A DNA stretch of 64,000 bases from NCBI RefSeq assembly GCF_003415675.1, contig NZ_QFZK01000006.1, positions 124,001 through 188,000 on the forward strand, given 5' to 3'. The position numbers and the translations under genes were made by a program. Origin of the DNA: Rhodoferax lacus. GTDB taxonomy: Bacteria > Pseudomonadota > Gammaproteobacteria > Burkholderiales > Burkholderiaceae_C. A model generated the notes under the pieces. That model made no database searches. It worked only from the letters and a program-made list of their open reading frames with translations, and was not told the DNA's origin. Of the stretch, positions 42,847 to 51,638 are shown one piece after another. Each line of letters starts with the position of its first letter. Within the stretch, counting starts at the first letter, position 1.

Positions 42847-44130
42847 TCAGACGCCCGGCAGCAGGCGTGCCGCCAGCCCCTGGGCACAGGCAAAGCCACT
42901 GGCCCAGGCCCACTGGAAGTTGTAGCCGCCCAGCCAGCCGGTCACATCCACCACCTCGCCAATGAAGTACAGGCCAGGCTGGCGGCTCTCCAGGGTCTGG
43001 CCGGACAGGGCCAGGGTGTCCACGCCGCCGGCAGTGACCTCGGCCTTGCGGTAGCCCTCGGTGCCGGTGGGCGTGATTTCCCAGCGGGCAATGCGCTCGG
43101 CAAGAAGGTTGAGCACCTTGTCGGGCGCCTCGTTGATGGGGCGCTCGGCACTGCCACCTGCCGCTGTGCTGTGGGCCACCCAGGCATCGGCCAGGCGTGC
43201 GGGCAGCAGGGAGGACAGCTCGTTGGCCACGCGTTTGCGCGAGCTGGCCTTGGCCGTCTGCAGAAAGGAGGCCACATCGGTGTCGGGTGAGAGGTTCAGG
43301 CGGATACCAGTACCTGCTTGCCAATAGCTCGAAATCTGCAGCACGCCCGGACCACTCAGGCCCCGGTGGGTAAACAGCAGGTCTTCGCGAAAACGCGTGC
43401 TGTCCTTCTTGCCACCCGTGGCAATTTCCACCGGCAGCGACAAGCCCGAGAGCTGCGCAAACGGTGCCCAGGCCGCCTCGTCAAACGTCAGGGGCACCAG
43501 GGCCGGACGGGTCTCCACCAAGGGCAGCGCGAATTGTTTGGCAATGCGGTAGCCCAGGTCGGTCGCTCCAATTTTGGGGATGGACAGGCCCCCCGTGGCG
43601 ATGACCAGGGCCCGCGCGCTCACCGTGCCCAGGCTGGTGTCGACTTCGTAGCGACCGGAGGCGCTGGTAGAGGTGCTTGTAGCGGTGCTTGTGCCGTCTT
43701 CGCCAGATGGAGCAGCGTCCGAATAGCGCACGGCGTTGACGCTACAGGGCTGCCAGCGCGTCACACCACCTGTTGCGCACTCGGCCAGCAGCAGGGTGAT
43801 GATGTCCTCTGCCGAGCGGTCGCAAAACAGCTGGCCCTTGTGCTTTTCGTGGAAGGCTATCTGGTGGCGCCCCAGCAGCGCCAGAAAGTCGCGCGGCGTG
43901 TAGCGTGACAGGGCCGACTTGGCAAAGCGCGGGTTTTCGCTGAGGAAATTGGCAGACGACACATCCAGGTTGGTGAAGTTGCAGCGCCCGCCACCCGAGA
44001 TGCGGATTTTTTCGGCCACCTTCTCGCCGTGGTCGATCAACAAAACCTTGAGGCCCTTCTGACCCGCCACCCCGGCACAAAAAAGACCGGCGGCACCGGC
44101 TCCCACGATCACGACATCAAATTGCTGCAT
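42847..44130 (-). CDS. HI0933/YhiN-family FAD-dependent oxidoreductase
   Basis: Protein of 427 residues with the family-defining N-terminal FAD motif DVVIVGAGAAGLFCAGVAGQ, then KIRISGGGRCNFTN, and the C-terminal GLYFIGEVVDVTGWLGGYNFQWAWASG. A low-complexity Thr/Ser insert (GTSTATSTSTSASG) interrupts it around residue 150, absent in typical members and probably a surface loop. The family (YhiN, BaiN-like) contains flavin reductases of mostly unknown substrate. No operon partner is evident. Confidence 0.88.
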   Translation of the reverse strand: MQQFDVVIVGAGAAGLFCAGVAGQKGLKVLLIDHGEKVAEKIRISGGGRCNFTNLDVSSANFLSENPRFAKSALSRYTPRDFLALLGRHQIAFHEKHKGQLFCDRSAEDIITLLLAECATGGVTRWQPCSVNAVRYSDAAPSGEDGTSTATSTSTSASGRYEVDTSLGTVSARALVIATGGLSIPKIGATDLGYRIAKQFALPLVETRPALVPLTFDEAAWAPFAQLSGLSLPVEIATGGKKDSTRFREDLLFTHRGLSGPGVLQISSYWQAGTGIRLNLSPDTDVASFLQTAKASSRKRVANELSSLLPARLADAWVAHSTAAGGSAERPINEAPDKVLNLLAERIARWEITPTGTEGYRKAEVTAGGVDTLALSGQTLESRQPGLYFIGEVVDVTGWLGGYNFQWAWASGFACAQGLAARLLPGV

Positions 44131-44167
44131 GGGGAGAGCTTAGCGCCAACCCCGCGCGCTATCCCGT

Positions 44168-44530
44168 TCAGCCACCCGAGCGTTTGACCGCGAAGCCTTG
44201 GGCCTTCAGGAGCTCCATCACACGCTCCACATGGTCGCCCTGGATTTGCAGCGTGCCGTCCTTGGCCGTGCCACCAGAGCCACAGGCTGTGCGCAGCTGC
44301 TTGCCAAGTGCAGCCAGTGCGGCGGCGTCCAGTGGCAGGCCCTTGACCACGGTGACGCCTTTGCCGGCGCGCCCCTTGGTCTCGCGGCTCACGCGCACAT
44401 TGCCATCGCCCACGGGCCGGGCGGCAGCGGCCTTGCATTGGCAGCTTGCCATGGGGTGTCTGCACTGGGGGCACATGCGGCCGCTGTCGGTGGAGTAGAC
44501 CAGGCTGCTGTCGCTGGATCGCTTGTTCAT
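44168..44530 (-). CDS. yciH: SUI1/YciH-family translation factor
   Basis: Protein of 120 residues. An N-terminal zinc-ribbon-like motif (CPQCRHPMASCQC) is followed by the SUI1/eIF1 fold (GKGVTVVKGLPLDAAALAALGKQLRTACGSGGT, then IQGDHVERVMELLKAQGF). Bacterial YciH is thought to influence initiation fidelity. MNKRSSD at 44530 is preferred over the ATG at 44581, which would overlap the promoter region of the divergent fusion gene. Confidence 0.88.
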   Translation of the reverse strand: MNKRSSDSSLVYSTDSGRMCPQCRHPMASCQCKAAAARPVGDGNVRVSRETKGRAGKGVTVVKGLPLDAAALAALGKQLRTACGSGGTAKDGTLQIQGDHVERVMELLKAQGFAVKRSGG

Positions 44531-44586
44531 AGGGCGTTGGAAAATGTCAGGGCCGTAAAGGACGAAACGCGTAGTATCCAACAGCC

Positions 44587-45783
44587 ATGATGAACAACGA
44601 CACCAGCACCCTCAAGCGCATCCTGCAGCAATGCCACACCATCGCCGTGGTGGGCTTGTCTGCGGATACCAGCCGGCCCAGCTTTGAAGTGGCCCGCTAC
44701 CTGCAATTGCACGGCTACCGCATCGTCCCGGTGAACCCGCGCTATGCCGGCACCCCCATCTTGGGCGAGACCTGCTATGCCACGCTGGCCGACATTCCTT
44801 TTGCGGTGGATATGGTGGATGTGTTCCGCCGCGAGGAAGAGATGCTGCCGATTGCCGAGCAGGCCATTGCCATTGGCGCCAAGTGCCTGTGGCAGCAGCT
44901 CGGCATTGCCAACCTGCAGGCTGATGCCCTGGCACATGCCGCCGGACTGGATGCGGTGTGCAACCGCTGTACCAAGATTGACCACGCCCGCCTGATGAAA
45001 GACGCCACGCTGCCCACTGGCGTGCTGCTGCAGACGCGCGATGCCCGTGGCGTGGTCACACTTGCGCTGAACCGCCCGCAGGCCTTCAATGCCTTGAATG
45101 AGGCCTTGCTGGCCGCTTTGCAGGAAGCGCTGGACCGCCTGGCCGCAGACGACACGGTACGCGTGGTGGTGCTGGCCGCCCAGGGGAAAGCCTTTTGCGC
45201 CGGGCATGACCTGAAGGAAATGCGCGCCGCGCCCTCGCTGGCGTACTATGAAAAACTGTTTGGGCAATGCAGCCAGATGATGCTGGCTATCCGGCGCCTG
45301 CCGGTGCCGGTGATTGCGCGCGTGCAGGGCATGGCTACGGCAGCGGGCTGCCAGCTGGTGGCCATGTGCGACCTGGCCGTGGCCGCAGACAGCGCGCGCT
45401 TTGCCACCAGCGGCGTCAACTACGGACTGTTTTGCGCCACGCCTGCGGTGGCCCTGTCGCGCAATCTGGGCCGCAAGGCCGCGTTTGAAATGCTGGTCAC
45501 CGGCGACTTCATCACGGCGCAGCAGGCGCAAGCGCAGGGCCTGATCAACCGCGCCGTGCCGGACGATCAGCTCGATGCCGAAGTGGAGCAACTCATCCAC
45601 AGCATGCTGGCCAAGCCGCGCGTGGCGCTGGCCATGGGCAAGGCGCTGTTTTACCGGCAGCTGGAAGCAGGGGTGGAAGCCGCCTATGCGGATGCCCAGC
45701 AGACCATGGCCTGCAACATGATGGACCCCGCCGCACTGGAAGGCGTGCAGGCGTTTATCGAAAAAAGACCACCGCGCTTTTAG
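44587..45783 (+). CDS. Fusion of CoA-binding (YccU-like) domain and enoyl-CoA hydratase-like domain
   Basis: Protein of 398 residues in one uninterrupted frame. Residues 1-138 are a complete CoA_binding_2 domain (TIAVVGLSADTSRPSFEVARYLQLHGY; GAKCLWQQLGI; CNRCTKIDH), normally a stand-alone protein. Residues 143-398 are a crotonase-fold domain (RPQAFNALNEALLAAL; KAFCAGHDLKEM; TAAGCQLVAMCDLAVAADSARF) closest to the ECHDC3-like group. The two glutamates used by canonical enoyl-CoA hydratase appear replaced (GCQL instead of GCEL, and no PE in the following loop), so hydratase activity is doubtful. It is divergent to yciH. Confidence 0.85.
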   Translation: MMNNDTSTLKRILQQCHTIAVVGLSADTSRPSFEVARYLQLHGYRIVPVNPRYAGTPILGETCYATLADIPFAVDMVDVFRREEEMLPIAEQAIAIGAKCLWQQLGIANLQADALAHAAGLDAVCNRCTKIDHARLMKDATLPTGVLLQTRDARGVVTLALNRPQAFNALNEALLAALQEALDRLAADDTVRVVVLAAQGKAFCAGHDLKEMRAAPSLAYYEKLFGQCSQMMLAIRRLPVPVIARVQGMATAAGCQLVAMCDLAVAADSARFATSGVNYGLFCATPAVALSRNLGRKAAFEMLVTGDFITAQQAQAQGLINRAVPDDQLDAEVEQLIHSMLAKPRVALAMGKALFYRQLEAGVEAAYADAQQTMACNMMDPAALEGVQAFIEKRPPRF

Positions 45784-45794
45784 CAAAACAAGAG

Positions 45795-46209
45795 ATAACC
45801 CCGCGCCGGGCCGCCCCAAGCGGGGTTAGCCCCCTTTGGGGGCAGAGAGCTACGCGCAGCGAGCGAACGTGGGGGCAATAACCCCGCGCCGGGCCGCCCC
45901 AAGCGGGGTTAGCCCCCTTTGGGGGCAGAGAGCTACGCGCAGCGAGCGAACGTGGGGGCAATAACCCCGCGCCGGGCCGCCCCAAGCGGGGTTAGCCCCC
46001 TTTGGGGGCAGAGAGCTACGCGCAGCGAGCGAACGTGGGGGCAATAACCCCGCGCCGGGCCGCCCCAAGCGGGGTTAGCCCCCTTTGGGGGCAGAGAGCT
46101 ACGCGCAGCGAGCGAACGTGGGGGCAATAACCCCGCGCCGGGCCGCCCCAAGCGGGGTTAGCCCCCTTGGGGGGCAGAGAGCTACGCGCAGCGAGCGAAC
46201 GTGGGGGTC
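45795..46209. repeat. Five tandem copies of an 83-bp GC-rich unit
   Basis: Unit boundaries fall at 45795, 45878, 45961, 46044 and 46127; copies are essentially identical, with small differences in the last (GCCCCCTTGGGGGGC in place of GCCCCCTTTGGGGGC). Each unit holds a CCCCGC/GCGGGG dyad and a GCCCCC/GGGGGC hairpin, then a purine-rich tail. It fills the gap between convergent genes. The short frames it creates are repeats of one another and are not genes. It probably acts as stacked bidirectional terminators and may vary in copy number. Confidence 0.9.
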
Positions 46210-46215
46210 ACGTTC

Positions 46216-47829
46216 TTAGCGCCCACCCATGATGCGGTTGAGTGCCGCCGTGTAGATGTGGTAATTCTTGTTGCTCGGGTTGATCAGTCGCACCCGGTCC
46301 AGCAGCTCGCGCGCCTCGCCGGCGATGCGGTGGTCACGGCCTTCTTTGCTCAGCATGCCGATCAACAGGCCGCACAGGTTGATCAGGATGACTTCATTGT
46401 TGGGCATCTTGGCCGAGGCGCCACGCAGCAGGTTGGCGCCACCCAGCAGGTCACCACCCTTGGCCAGCGTCACGCCCTGGTTGTTGATGGCCACCACTTC
46501 GCCACTGGACTGGGCAATCAGCGCCTGGCCCTCGGCATGCATGCCCAAATCCTTGAACAGCCATTCAACGCTTTCGGCCACTTCCAGGTTTTCATGGTTG
46601 TTGCGCACCACTTCCTGCAAAAGGGTGCAGGCCTTGTCTTTCTGGCCGAGTGCAAACAGGGTTTTGGCAATGGCAATAGCGGCTTCTACGCTGACCCGGC
46701 CGGCGGCCTTTTCCATCAGCTTCTGGGCGTCAGCCATGACCGCTTCGGCGCGATCGACCTGCCCCATCTGGTGGTAGACGGCGCTCTCAGCAGCAGCGGT
46801 CTGGATGGCGGCTTCGGTGTTGTACTTGAACTCCTGCTTGCTCAGGGCCAGGGTTTTCAAGGCCTCGTAAGGTTCATTGCGGTCCGCCAGCACATGGGCC
46901 AGGCCGGTGTAGGCGCCAGGGGCTTTGTAGGGAGAAAACTCACCGATCTTGATGGTCTTCTCGAAGGCGTTTTGGGCCACATCGAGCGAGCCATTGCGGT
47001 AGGCCGTATCCCCCAGCATCTTTTGCCGGGTGGGCGAGTTGGGCGAAATTTTGACCGCCTCCAGCAGCACCTGTTCGGCCTCTGCGGTGTCGCCCAGACG
47101 GGTGCAGGCTTTGGCCAGCCAGTCCGAGGCCTCCATGTACACCGTGTGCTCGCGCAGCACCTGCTGAAAAACTTCCCTGGCCTGCGCAAACTGGCGCGCC
47201 TGGAAGTGGATCTTTCCAATGCCGGTCTGGGCCCAGGGCACATCGCGTGTTGCCAGAATGGATTGGAACAATGTGCCTGCCGTTGCGTACTCACCCATAC
47301 CCAGCAGCAACTCACTCTTGACGCGCAAGATTTCATGCGGGTAGGGCACCTTGGCCTTGAGCTGTACATCGCATTGGGCAATCGCGTCGGCATAGCGCAT
47401 GGCCTTGATGGCGGACTCAATGGGCGCCAGCACGTGCTTTCTGGCAATCAGCTTGCTCAGGCGGCTTTCCAGCACGACCTGGCTGATGGGCTTGAGCAGG
47501 TAGTCGTCGGGACGCACTTCGGCCGCGCCCATCACCATTTCGGGCGTCTTTTCGGCGGTCACCATGGCCCAGACCGTGGCCACACCAATCAGGTTCTTGA
47601 GCCGGGCCTCCTCCAGCACCTGCTGGCCATTGGGGCCGGGCCCCAGGTTGTAGTCGCAGATGACAATGTCGTAGCGGTTGGCGCTGAGCTGGGCAATCGC
47701 ATCCCGCCCGCTGGTGGCCGTGTCTATGGTGGTGACGCCCATAGAGCGGACAAAGTCGCGCAGCATGGTGCGCATGCCCTGAAAGTCATCAATCACCAGG
47801 ACGCTGGCTTTTCGCAGGGTGAGGGTCAT
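46216..47829 (-). CDS. Response regulator with long TPR output region
   Basis: Protein of 537 residues. Residues 8-125 are a CheY-like receiver with D14/D15, phospho-acceptor D59 (IVICDYNLGPG) and K113 (LLKPIS). The remainder is a string of tetratricopeptide-type helices (AEAEQVLLEAVKISPNSP; GSLDVAQNAFEKTI) with no DNA-binding or enzymatic domain, so output is likely by protein contact. MTLTLRKA at 47829 is the start. The partner kinase gene ends 37 bases upstream on the same strand. Confidence 0.88.
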   Translation of the reverse strand: MTLTLRKASVLVIDDFQGMRTMLRDFVRSMGVTTIDTATSGRDAIAQLSANRYDIVICDYNLGPGPNGQQVLEEARLKNLIGVATVWAMVTAEKTPEMVMGAAEVRPDDYLLKPISQVVLESRLSKLIARKHVLAPIESAIKAMRYADAIAQCDVQLKAKVPYPHEILRVKSELLLGMGEYATAGTLFQSILATRDVPWAQTGIGKIHFQARQFAQAREVFQQVLREHTVYMEASDWLAKACTRLGDTAEAEQVLLEAVKISPNSPTRQKMLGDTAYRNGSLDVAQNAFEKTIKIGEFSPYKAPGAYTGLAHVLADRNEPYEALKTLALSKQEFKYNTEAAIQTAAAESAVYHQMGQVDRAEAVMADAQKLMEKAAGRVSVEAAIAIAKTLFALGQKDKACTLLQEVVRNNHENLEVAESVEWLFKDLGMHAEGQALIAQSSGEVVAINNQGVTLAKGGDLLGGANLLRGASAKMPNNEVILINLCGLLIGMLSKEGRDHRIAGEARELLDRVRLINPSNKNYHIYTAALNRIMGGR

Positions 47830-47866
47830 GGTCTGGTGTGTCGTGTGCCTCTGCTCGTGCCTTCGT

Positions 47867-48559
47867 TCATGGCAAGCGCAAAACAAAACAGCCGCCACCC
47901 AGGCTGCCACCGTTCTCTATCGCCAGCGAACCGCGCTTGCGGCCGTTCTTGTGCAGTCGCGCCACCTGGTCCGAAAAGTAAAAGCCCAGGCCGGTGCTGC
48001 CGGTCTCAAAGCTCACACCCTGGTCGGTGGGAATGTCCTGGTTAATCAGCATGCGCTGGGGGTAGCCCTGGCCGTTGTCCTCCACCCGCAACTCCAGGCG
48101 CTTGTCCTTGACGGTGGCCAGGATGTGGATTTTGTCGGTGGTGTAGTGGTAGGCATTGTTCAGTGCATTGACCAGCACGCCCTTGACCAGTTCGCGGTCC
48201 ATGTACCAGTAGCAGTCGGGTGCGCAGTCCACGCTCACCACAATGCCTTTGAATTCCATCATCGACTGGTTTTGCATCACGGCTTCCTCAATCACCTCGG
48301 CTACGGCCTGCTCGGTGATGTCCATGGGATAGATCGACTTGCTCAGCTTGTACAGGCTCAGCAGTTCCACCAGGTTCAGGTTCATGCGGTTGGCCTGGTA
48401 GATCACCCGCCCCAAGTCCTGGAACATGGCGTCATCGCCCGTTTCCCGGCTTTTCAGCGCGATGCCTTCCAGCGCACTGACCTGAAGATTGAGCGAGTTC
48501 TTCATGTCGTGAATGCAGGACGCAATCAAGTCGGTAAAGCTGATGTCTTCTGGCGCCAT
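47867..48559 (-). CDS. Soluble histidine kinase lacking a sensor domain
   Basis: Protein of 230 residues with an H-box at H17 (IHDMKNSLNLQVSAL), an N-box (VNALNNAYHY), G1 (VEDNGQGYP) and G2 (GSTGLGFYFSDQVARLH). There is no membrane span and only about 12 residues before the H-box, so sensing must come from another protein. It forms an operon with the TPR response regulator. The divergent gene is the TRAP binding protein, so control of that transporter is possible but only inferred. Confidence 0.85.
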   Translation of the reverse strand: MAPEDISFTDLIASCIHDMKNSLNLQVSALEGIALKSRETGDDAMFQDLGRVIYQANRMNLNLVELLSLYKLSKSIYPMDITEQAVAEVIEEAVMQNQSMMEFKGIVVSVDCAPDCYWYMDRELVKGVLVNALNNAYHYTTDKIHILATVKDKRLELRVEDNGQGYPQRMLINQDIPTDQGVSFETGSTGLGFYFSDQVARLHKNGRKRGSLAIENGGSLGGGCFVLRLP

Positions 48560-48761
48560 TGTCTGTTTCTCCCGCAGTGTGGAAGCCCCCTTGCATACCA
48601 AAGGGCGCCCGCAAAAGGCCCCTGAATTGTGAGTTCACACCCGATACTAAACCGGCAGCAGCCCTTTTTTGGTTGGCAGGGCTGACGCAAGGCACCTTCC
48701 GTGGGGTGTTTTGCCAAGTAATATCGGTGTCCGAGACAGAAATACAACGAGACAAGACACC

Positions 48762-49796
48762 ATGCCCATCCCATTCCCTACCTCTTTCCCCCCAGTCCGA
48801 TCAGTCAGCCGCCGCAGCGTGCTGGCAGCCAGTGCCGGTGTGGCACTTGCGGCCGGTGGCGTGCCGGCTCTGGCCCAAAGCAAGATTGTCTTGCGCATCT
48901 CCACCCCGGCCGTGCCGGATGACTGGCACGCCAGGATGTGGACCGTGTTCAAGGACAGCCTGGAGAAGAGCGCACCGGGTGAGTTTGATGTGCAGATCAA
49001 CCTGAATGCCTCGCTCTTCAAGCAGGGCGCAGAGCCCACTGCCATGGCGCGCGGCAACCTGGAGCTGACCACCGTCTCGGCGCAGGACTTGGCCAAGCAG
49101 GTACCCGAGTTCTCCATCTTCACTGCCGGCTACATCGTGCGCGATCCGGCCCAGCAGCAGAAAATCTTTAACGGCCCCATTGGCGCCGAGATGTTCAAGC
49201 TGGTGGCCGAGAAGATGGACATCTCACCCCTGTCCACCTGCTACTACGGCACCCGCCAGGTCAATCTGCGCGAAGTGCGCACCGTCAAGACCCCGGCCGA
49301 CCTCAAGGGCGTGAAGCTGCGCATGCCCGGCTCCAAGGAGTGGCTGTTCCTGGGCGAGGCGCTGGGCGCCACGCCCACGCCGCTGGCTTTTGGCGAGGTG
49401 TACCTGGGCCTCAAAAGCGGCACCATTGACGGCCAGGACAACCCGCTGCCCACCGTCAAGGCGGCCAAGTTCTATGAAGTGACCAAGCAGATCGTGCTCA
49501 CCAGCCATCTGGTGGACGCGCTGTTCATCGCCATTTCCAGCAAGACGCTCAAGGCCCTGAGTCCGGCCAACCAGCAAAAGGTGCTGGCTGCAGCCAAGGC
49601 GGCATCGGCCTACAACAACGACAACCGCATCAAGGAAGAGGCGCAGCTGGTGGAGTTCTTCAAGAAGGAAGGACTGCAGGTCAGCACCCCCGACCTGGAT
49701 GCCTTCCACAAGACCGTGCAGGCAGCCTACCAAAATTCGGACTATGCCAAAGTCTGGCCCAAGGGCCTGCTGGAACGCATCAACGCGACCAAATAG
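48762..49796 (+). CDS. dctP: TRAP transporter substrate-binding protein (DctP family)
   Basis: Protein of 344 residues. The N-terminus (SVSRRSVLAASAGVALAAGG, then VPALAQ) is a probable Tat signal. The mature part shows the DctP fold: conserved arginine region KGVKLRMPGSKEW, then AFGEVYLGLKSGTIDGQDNPL, typical of carboxylate-binding members. It captures an organic acid in the periplasm for the DctQ/DctM pair that follows. A start at 48762 leaves about 200 bases of divergent promoter region to the kinase gene. Confidence 0.92.
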   Translation: MPIPFPTSFPPVRSVSRRSVLAASAGVALAAGGVPALAQSKIVLRISTPAVPDDWHARMWTVFKDSLEKSAPGEFDVQINLNASLFKQGAEPTAMARGNLELTTVSAQDLAKQVPEFSIFTAGYIVRDPAQQQKIFNGPIGAEMFKLVAEKMDISPLSTCYYGTRQVNLREVRTVKTPADLKGVKLRMPGSKEWLFLGEALGATPTPLAFGEVYLGLKSGTIDGQDNPLPTVKAAKFYEVTKQIVLTSHLVDALFIAISSKTLKALSPANQQKVLAAAKAASAYNNDNRIKEEAQLVEFFKKEGLQVSTPDLDAFHKTVQAAYQNSDYAKVWPKGLLERINATK

Positions 49797-49805
49797 CCCG
49801 CCCCT

Positions 49806-50294
49806 GTGAAAGCCCTGCGATTCTTGCGGGCCGCTGCCCAAGCCCTGGGCGGCGGCCTGTTCCTCACCCTGTTTGTCGTCTTCATCCTGCAGGTCACAGC
49901 CCGCTTTGGCTTCAACAAACCCTTGCCCTGGACTGACGAGGCCGCCGTGGTGCTCTACGTCTGGGTCATCCTCTGGGCGGCGGCAACAATAGTCCCCGAG
50001 CGCGAACATGTGGTGTTTGACCTGCTGTGGAACATGGCACCGCGGCGCGTGCGGCTGGGTATGCGTATCGTGGGCAATCTGGTGGTGGGCGGCTTGGCCG
50101 CCGTGGCTATTCCGGCCACCTGGGACTATGTGCACTTCATGCAGCGCGAGAGCACTCCCGTGCTGGGTATCCCGTTTATGTGGGTTTTCCTGCCCTTTGT
50201 CTTCCTGATGCTGGCCTTGGTGGCGCGCTGTGCCTGGGCGGTTTACACGGCGCTGCGTGGACAGGGGCTGGAAGCGGAGCTGCATCTCTCATGA
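49806..50294 (+). CDS. dctQ: TRAP transporter small permease (DctQ family)
   Basis: Protein of 162 residues with four predicted membrane spans and the DctQ landmark WTDEAAVVLYVWVILWAAA. It starts with GTG nine bases after the dctP stop and overlaps dctM by ATGA. It supports the large permease in sodium-driven uptake. Confidence 0.9.
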   Translation: MKALRFLRAAAQALGGGLFLTLFVVFILQVTARFGFNKPLPWTDEAAVVLYVWVILWAAATIVPEREHVVFDLLWNMAPRRVRLGMRIVGNLVVGGLAAVAIPATWDYVHFMQRESTPVLGIPFMWVFLPFVFLMLALVARCAWAVYTALRGQGLEAELHLS

Positions 50295-51592
50295 GTCAGC
50301 ATGCATTGGCCATCCTTGCCCTGGTGCTGGTGGGCGGCATGCTCTTGCGCATGCCGATTGGCTTTTCCATGCTGGCCGCTGGCATTGGCTACCTGCTGGC
50401 CAAGGGGCAGGACCTGGGCCTGGTGGCCGAGCAAGTGGGCAACGGCCTGTACAACAGCTACGTGCTGCTGGCTGTGCCCATGTTCGTGTTTGCCGCCAAC
50501 ATCATGAACGCGGGCACGGTGAGCGAGCGCCTGTTTGATTTTTGCCGCATCCTGGTGGGCCGCATGCGCGGCGGCTTGGCGCAGGTGGACATTCTGGTGA
50601 GCGTCATCTTCTCGGGCATGAGCGGCAGCGCCATTGCCGACGCCGCAGGCCCTGGCCTGGTAACCATCCGCCAGATGCTCAAAAAGCCCGAATACTCGCG
50701 CGGCTTTGCCGGTGCCGTGGTGGTGGCCAGCGCCACGCTGGGCCCCATCATTCCGCCTTCCATTCCCATGGTGATTTACGCGCTGGTGTCGGGTGCTTCG
50801 GTGGGCGCGCTGTTCCTGGGCGGCGTGCTGCCAGGTGCATTGATGGCGATTTTGATGATGGTGGTGGTGCACTTCATTGCCACCAAGCGCAACATGCCGC
50901 GCGAGGACAAGATTCCGCTGCGCGAGTGGCCCGCCATCCTCTACCGCGGCGCCTTGCCGCTGTCCATGCCCATCGTGCTGCTGGGCGGCATTTACTCCGG
51001 CGCCTTCACCCCCACCGAGGCCGCGGCCGTGGCGGCCCTGCACGCGCTCATCCTGGCCGGGGTGGTGTACCGGGCGCTGACCTGGCGCACGTTCTGGGGC
51101 GTGGTGATGGAGTCCACCCGGGGCAGCGCCGTCATCACGCTGATCCTGGCGGGCTCCTTCATGTTGAACTACGCCTTCACGTCGGAAGGCGTACCCCAGG
51201 CCATGGCGCTGTGGGTAGACAGCATGCATTTGTCGCAGCTGAAATTCCTGCTGCTGGTGAACCTGATGTTCCTGGTGCTGGGCTGTTTTCTGGATGTGTC
51301 GGTGCTGCTCTTGGTGTTTGTGCCCATGCTGCTGCCTGCAGCCAAGCTGCTGGGGGTGGACCTGGTGCACTTTGGCGTGCTGGTGGTGCTCAACATGATG
51401 ATCGGCCTGATCCACCCGCCATTTGGCATGCTTTTGTTCGTCACCAAAGCGCTTACCGGCATCCCGATTGGCGAGATGATGCAGGAGGGATGGCCGTTTC
51501 TGGTGATGCTGCTTTTGCTGCTGCTGACGATTACGGTGTTCCCGCCAATCGTGCTCTGGTTGCCGCAAACCATGGGCTATGTCACGCACTGA
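50291..51592 (+). CDS. dctM: TRAP transporter large permease (DctM family)
   Basis: Protein of 433 residues with about twelve spans and the family motifs LLAVPMFVFAANIMN, FSGMSGSAIADAAG, ATLGPIIPPSIPMV and GGIYSGAFTPTEAAAVAA. It is the transport channel of the TRAP system. The start at 50291 overlaps the dctQ stop; longer upstream frames are read-through of another frame. A gene for an exported protein follows 46 bases downstream. Confidence 0.94.
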   Translation: MSQHALAILALVLVGGMLLRMPIGFSMLAAGIGYLLAKGQDLGLVAEQVGNGLYNSYVLLAVPMFVFAANIMNAGTVSERLFDFCRILVGRMRGGLAQVDILVSVIFSGMSGSAIADAAGPGLVTIRQMLKKPEYSRGFAGAVVVASATLGPIIPPSIPMVIYALVSGASVGALFLGGVLPGALMAILMMVVVHFIATKRNMPREDKIPLREWPAILYRGALPLSMPIVLLGGIYSGAFTPTEAAAVAALHALILAGVVYRALTWRTFWGVVMESTRGSAVITLILAGSFMLNYAFTSEGVPQAMALWVDSMHLSQLKFLLLVNLMFLVLGCFLDVSVLLLVFVPMLLPAAKLLGVDLVHFGVLVVLNMMIGLIHPPFGMLLFVTKALTGIPIGEMMQEGWPFLVMLLLLLLTITVFPPIVLWLPQTMGYVTH

Positions 51593-51638
51593 GGGCCAAG
51601 GGCTTCGGCTGGCGCAGTGCCTACCAAGGGGTGCCGTC

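Noticed and set aside
45755..46151. Three similar 72-76-residue frames and a possible CRISPR-like array
   Set aside because: They are the same 83-bp tandem unit read repeatedly. There are no variable spacers between short repeats, so it is not a CRISPR array and the frames are not genes.
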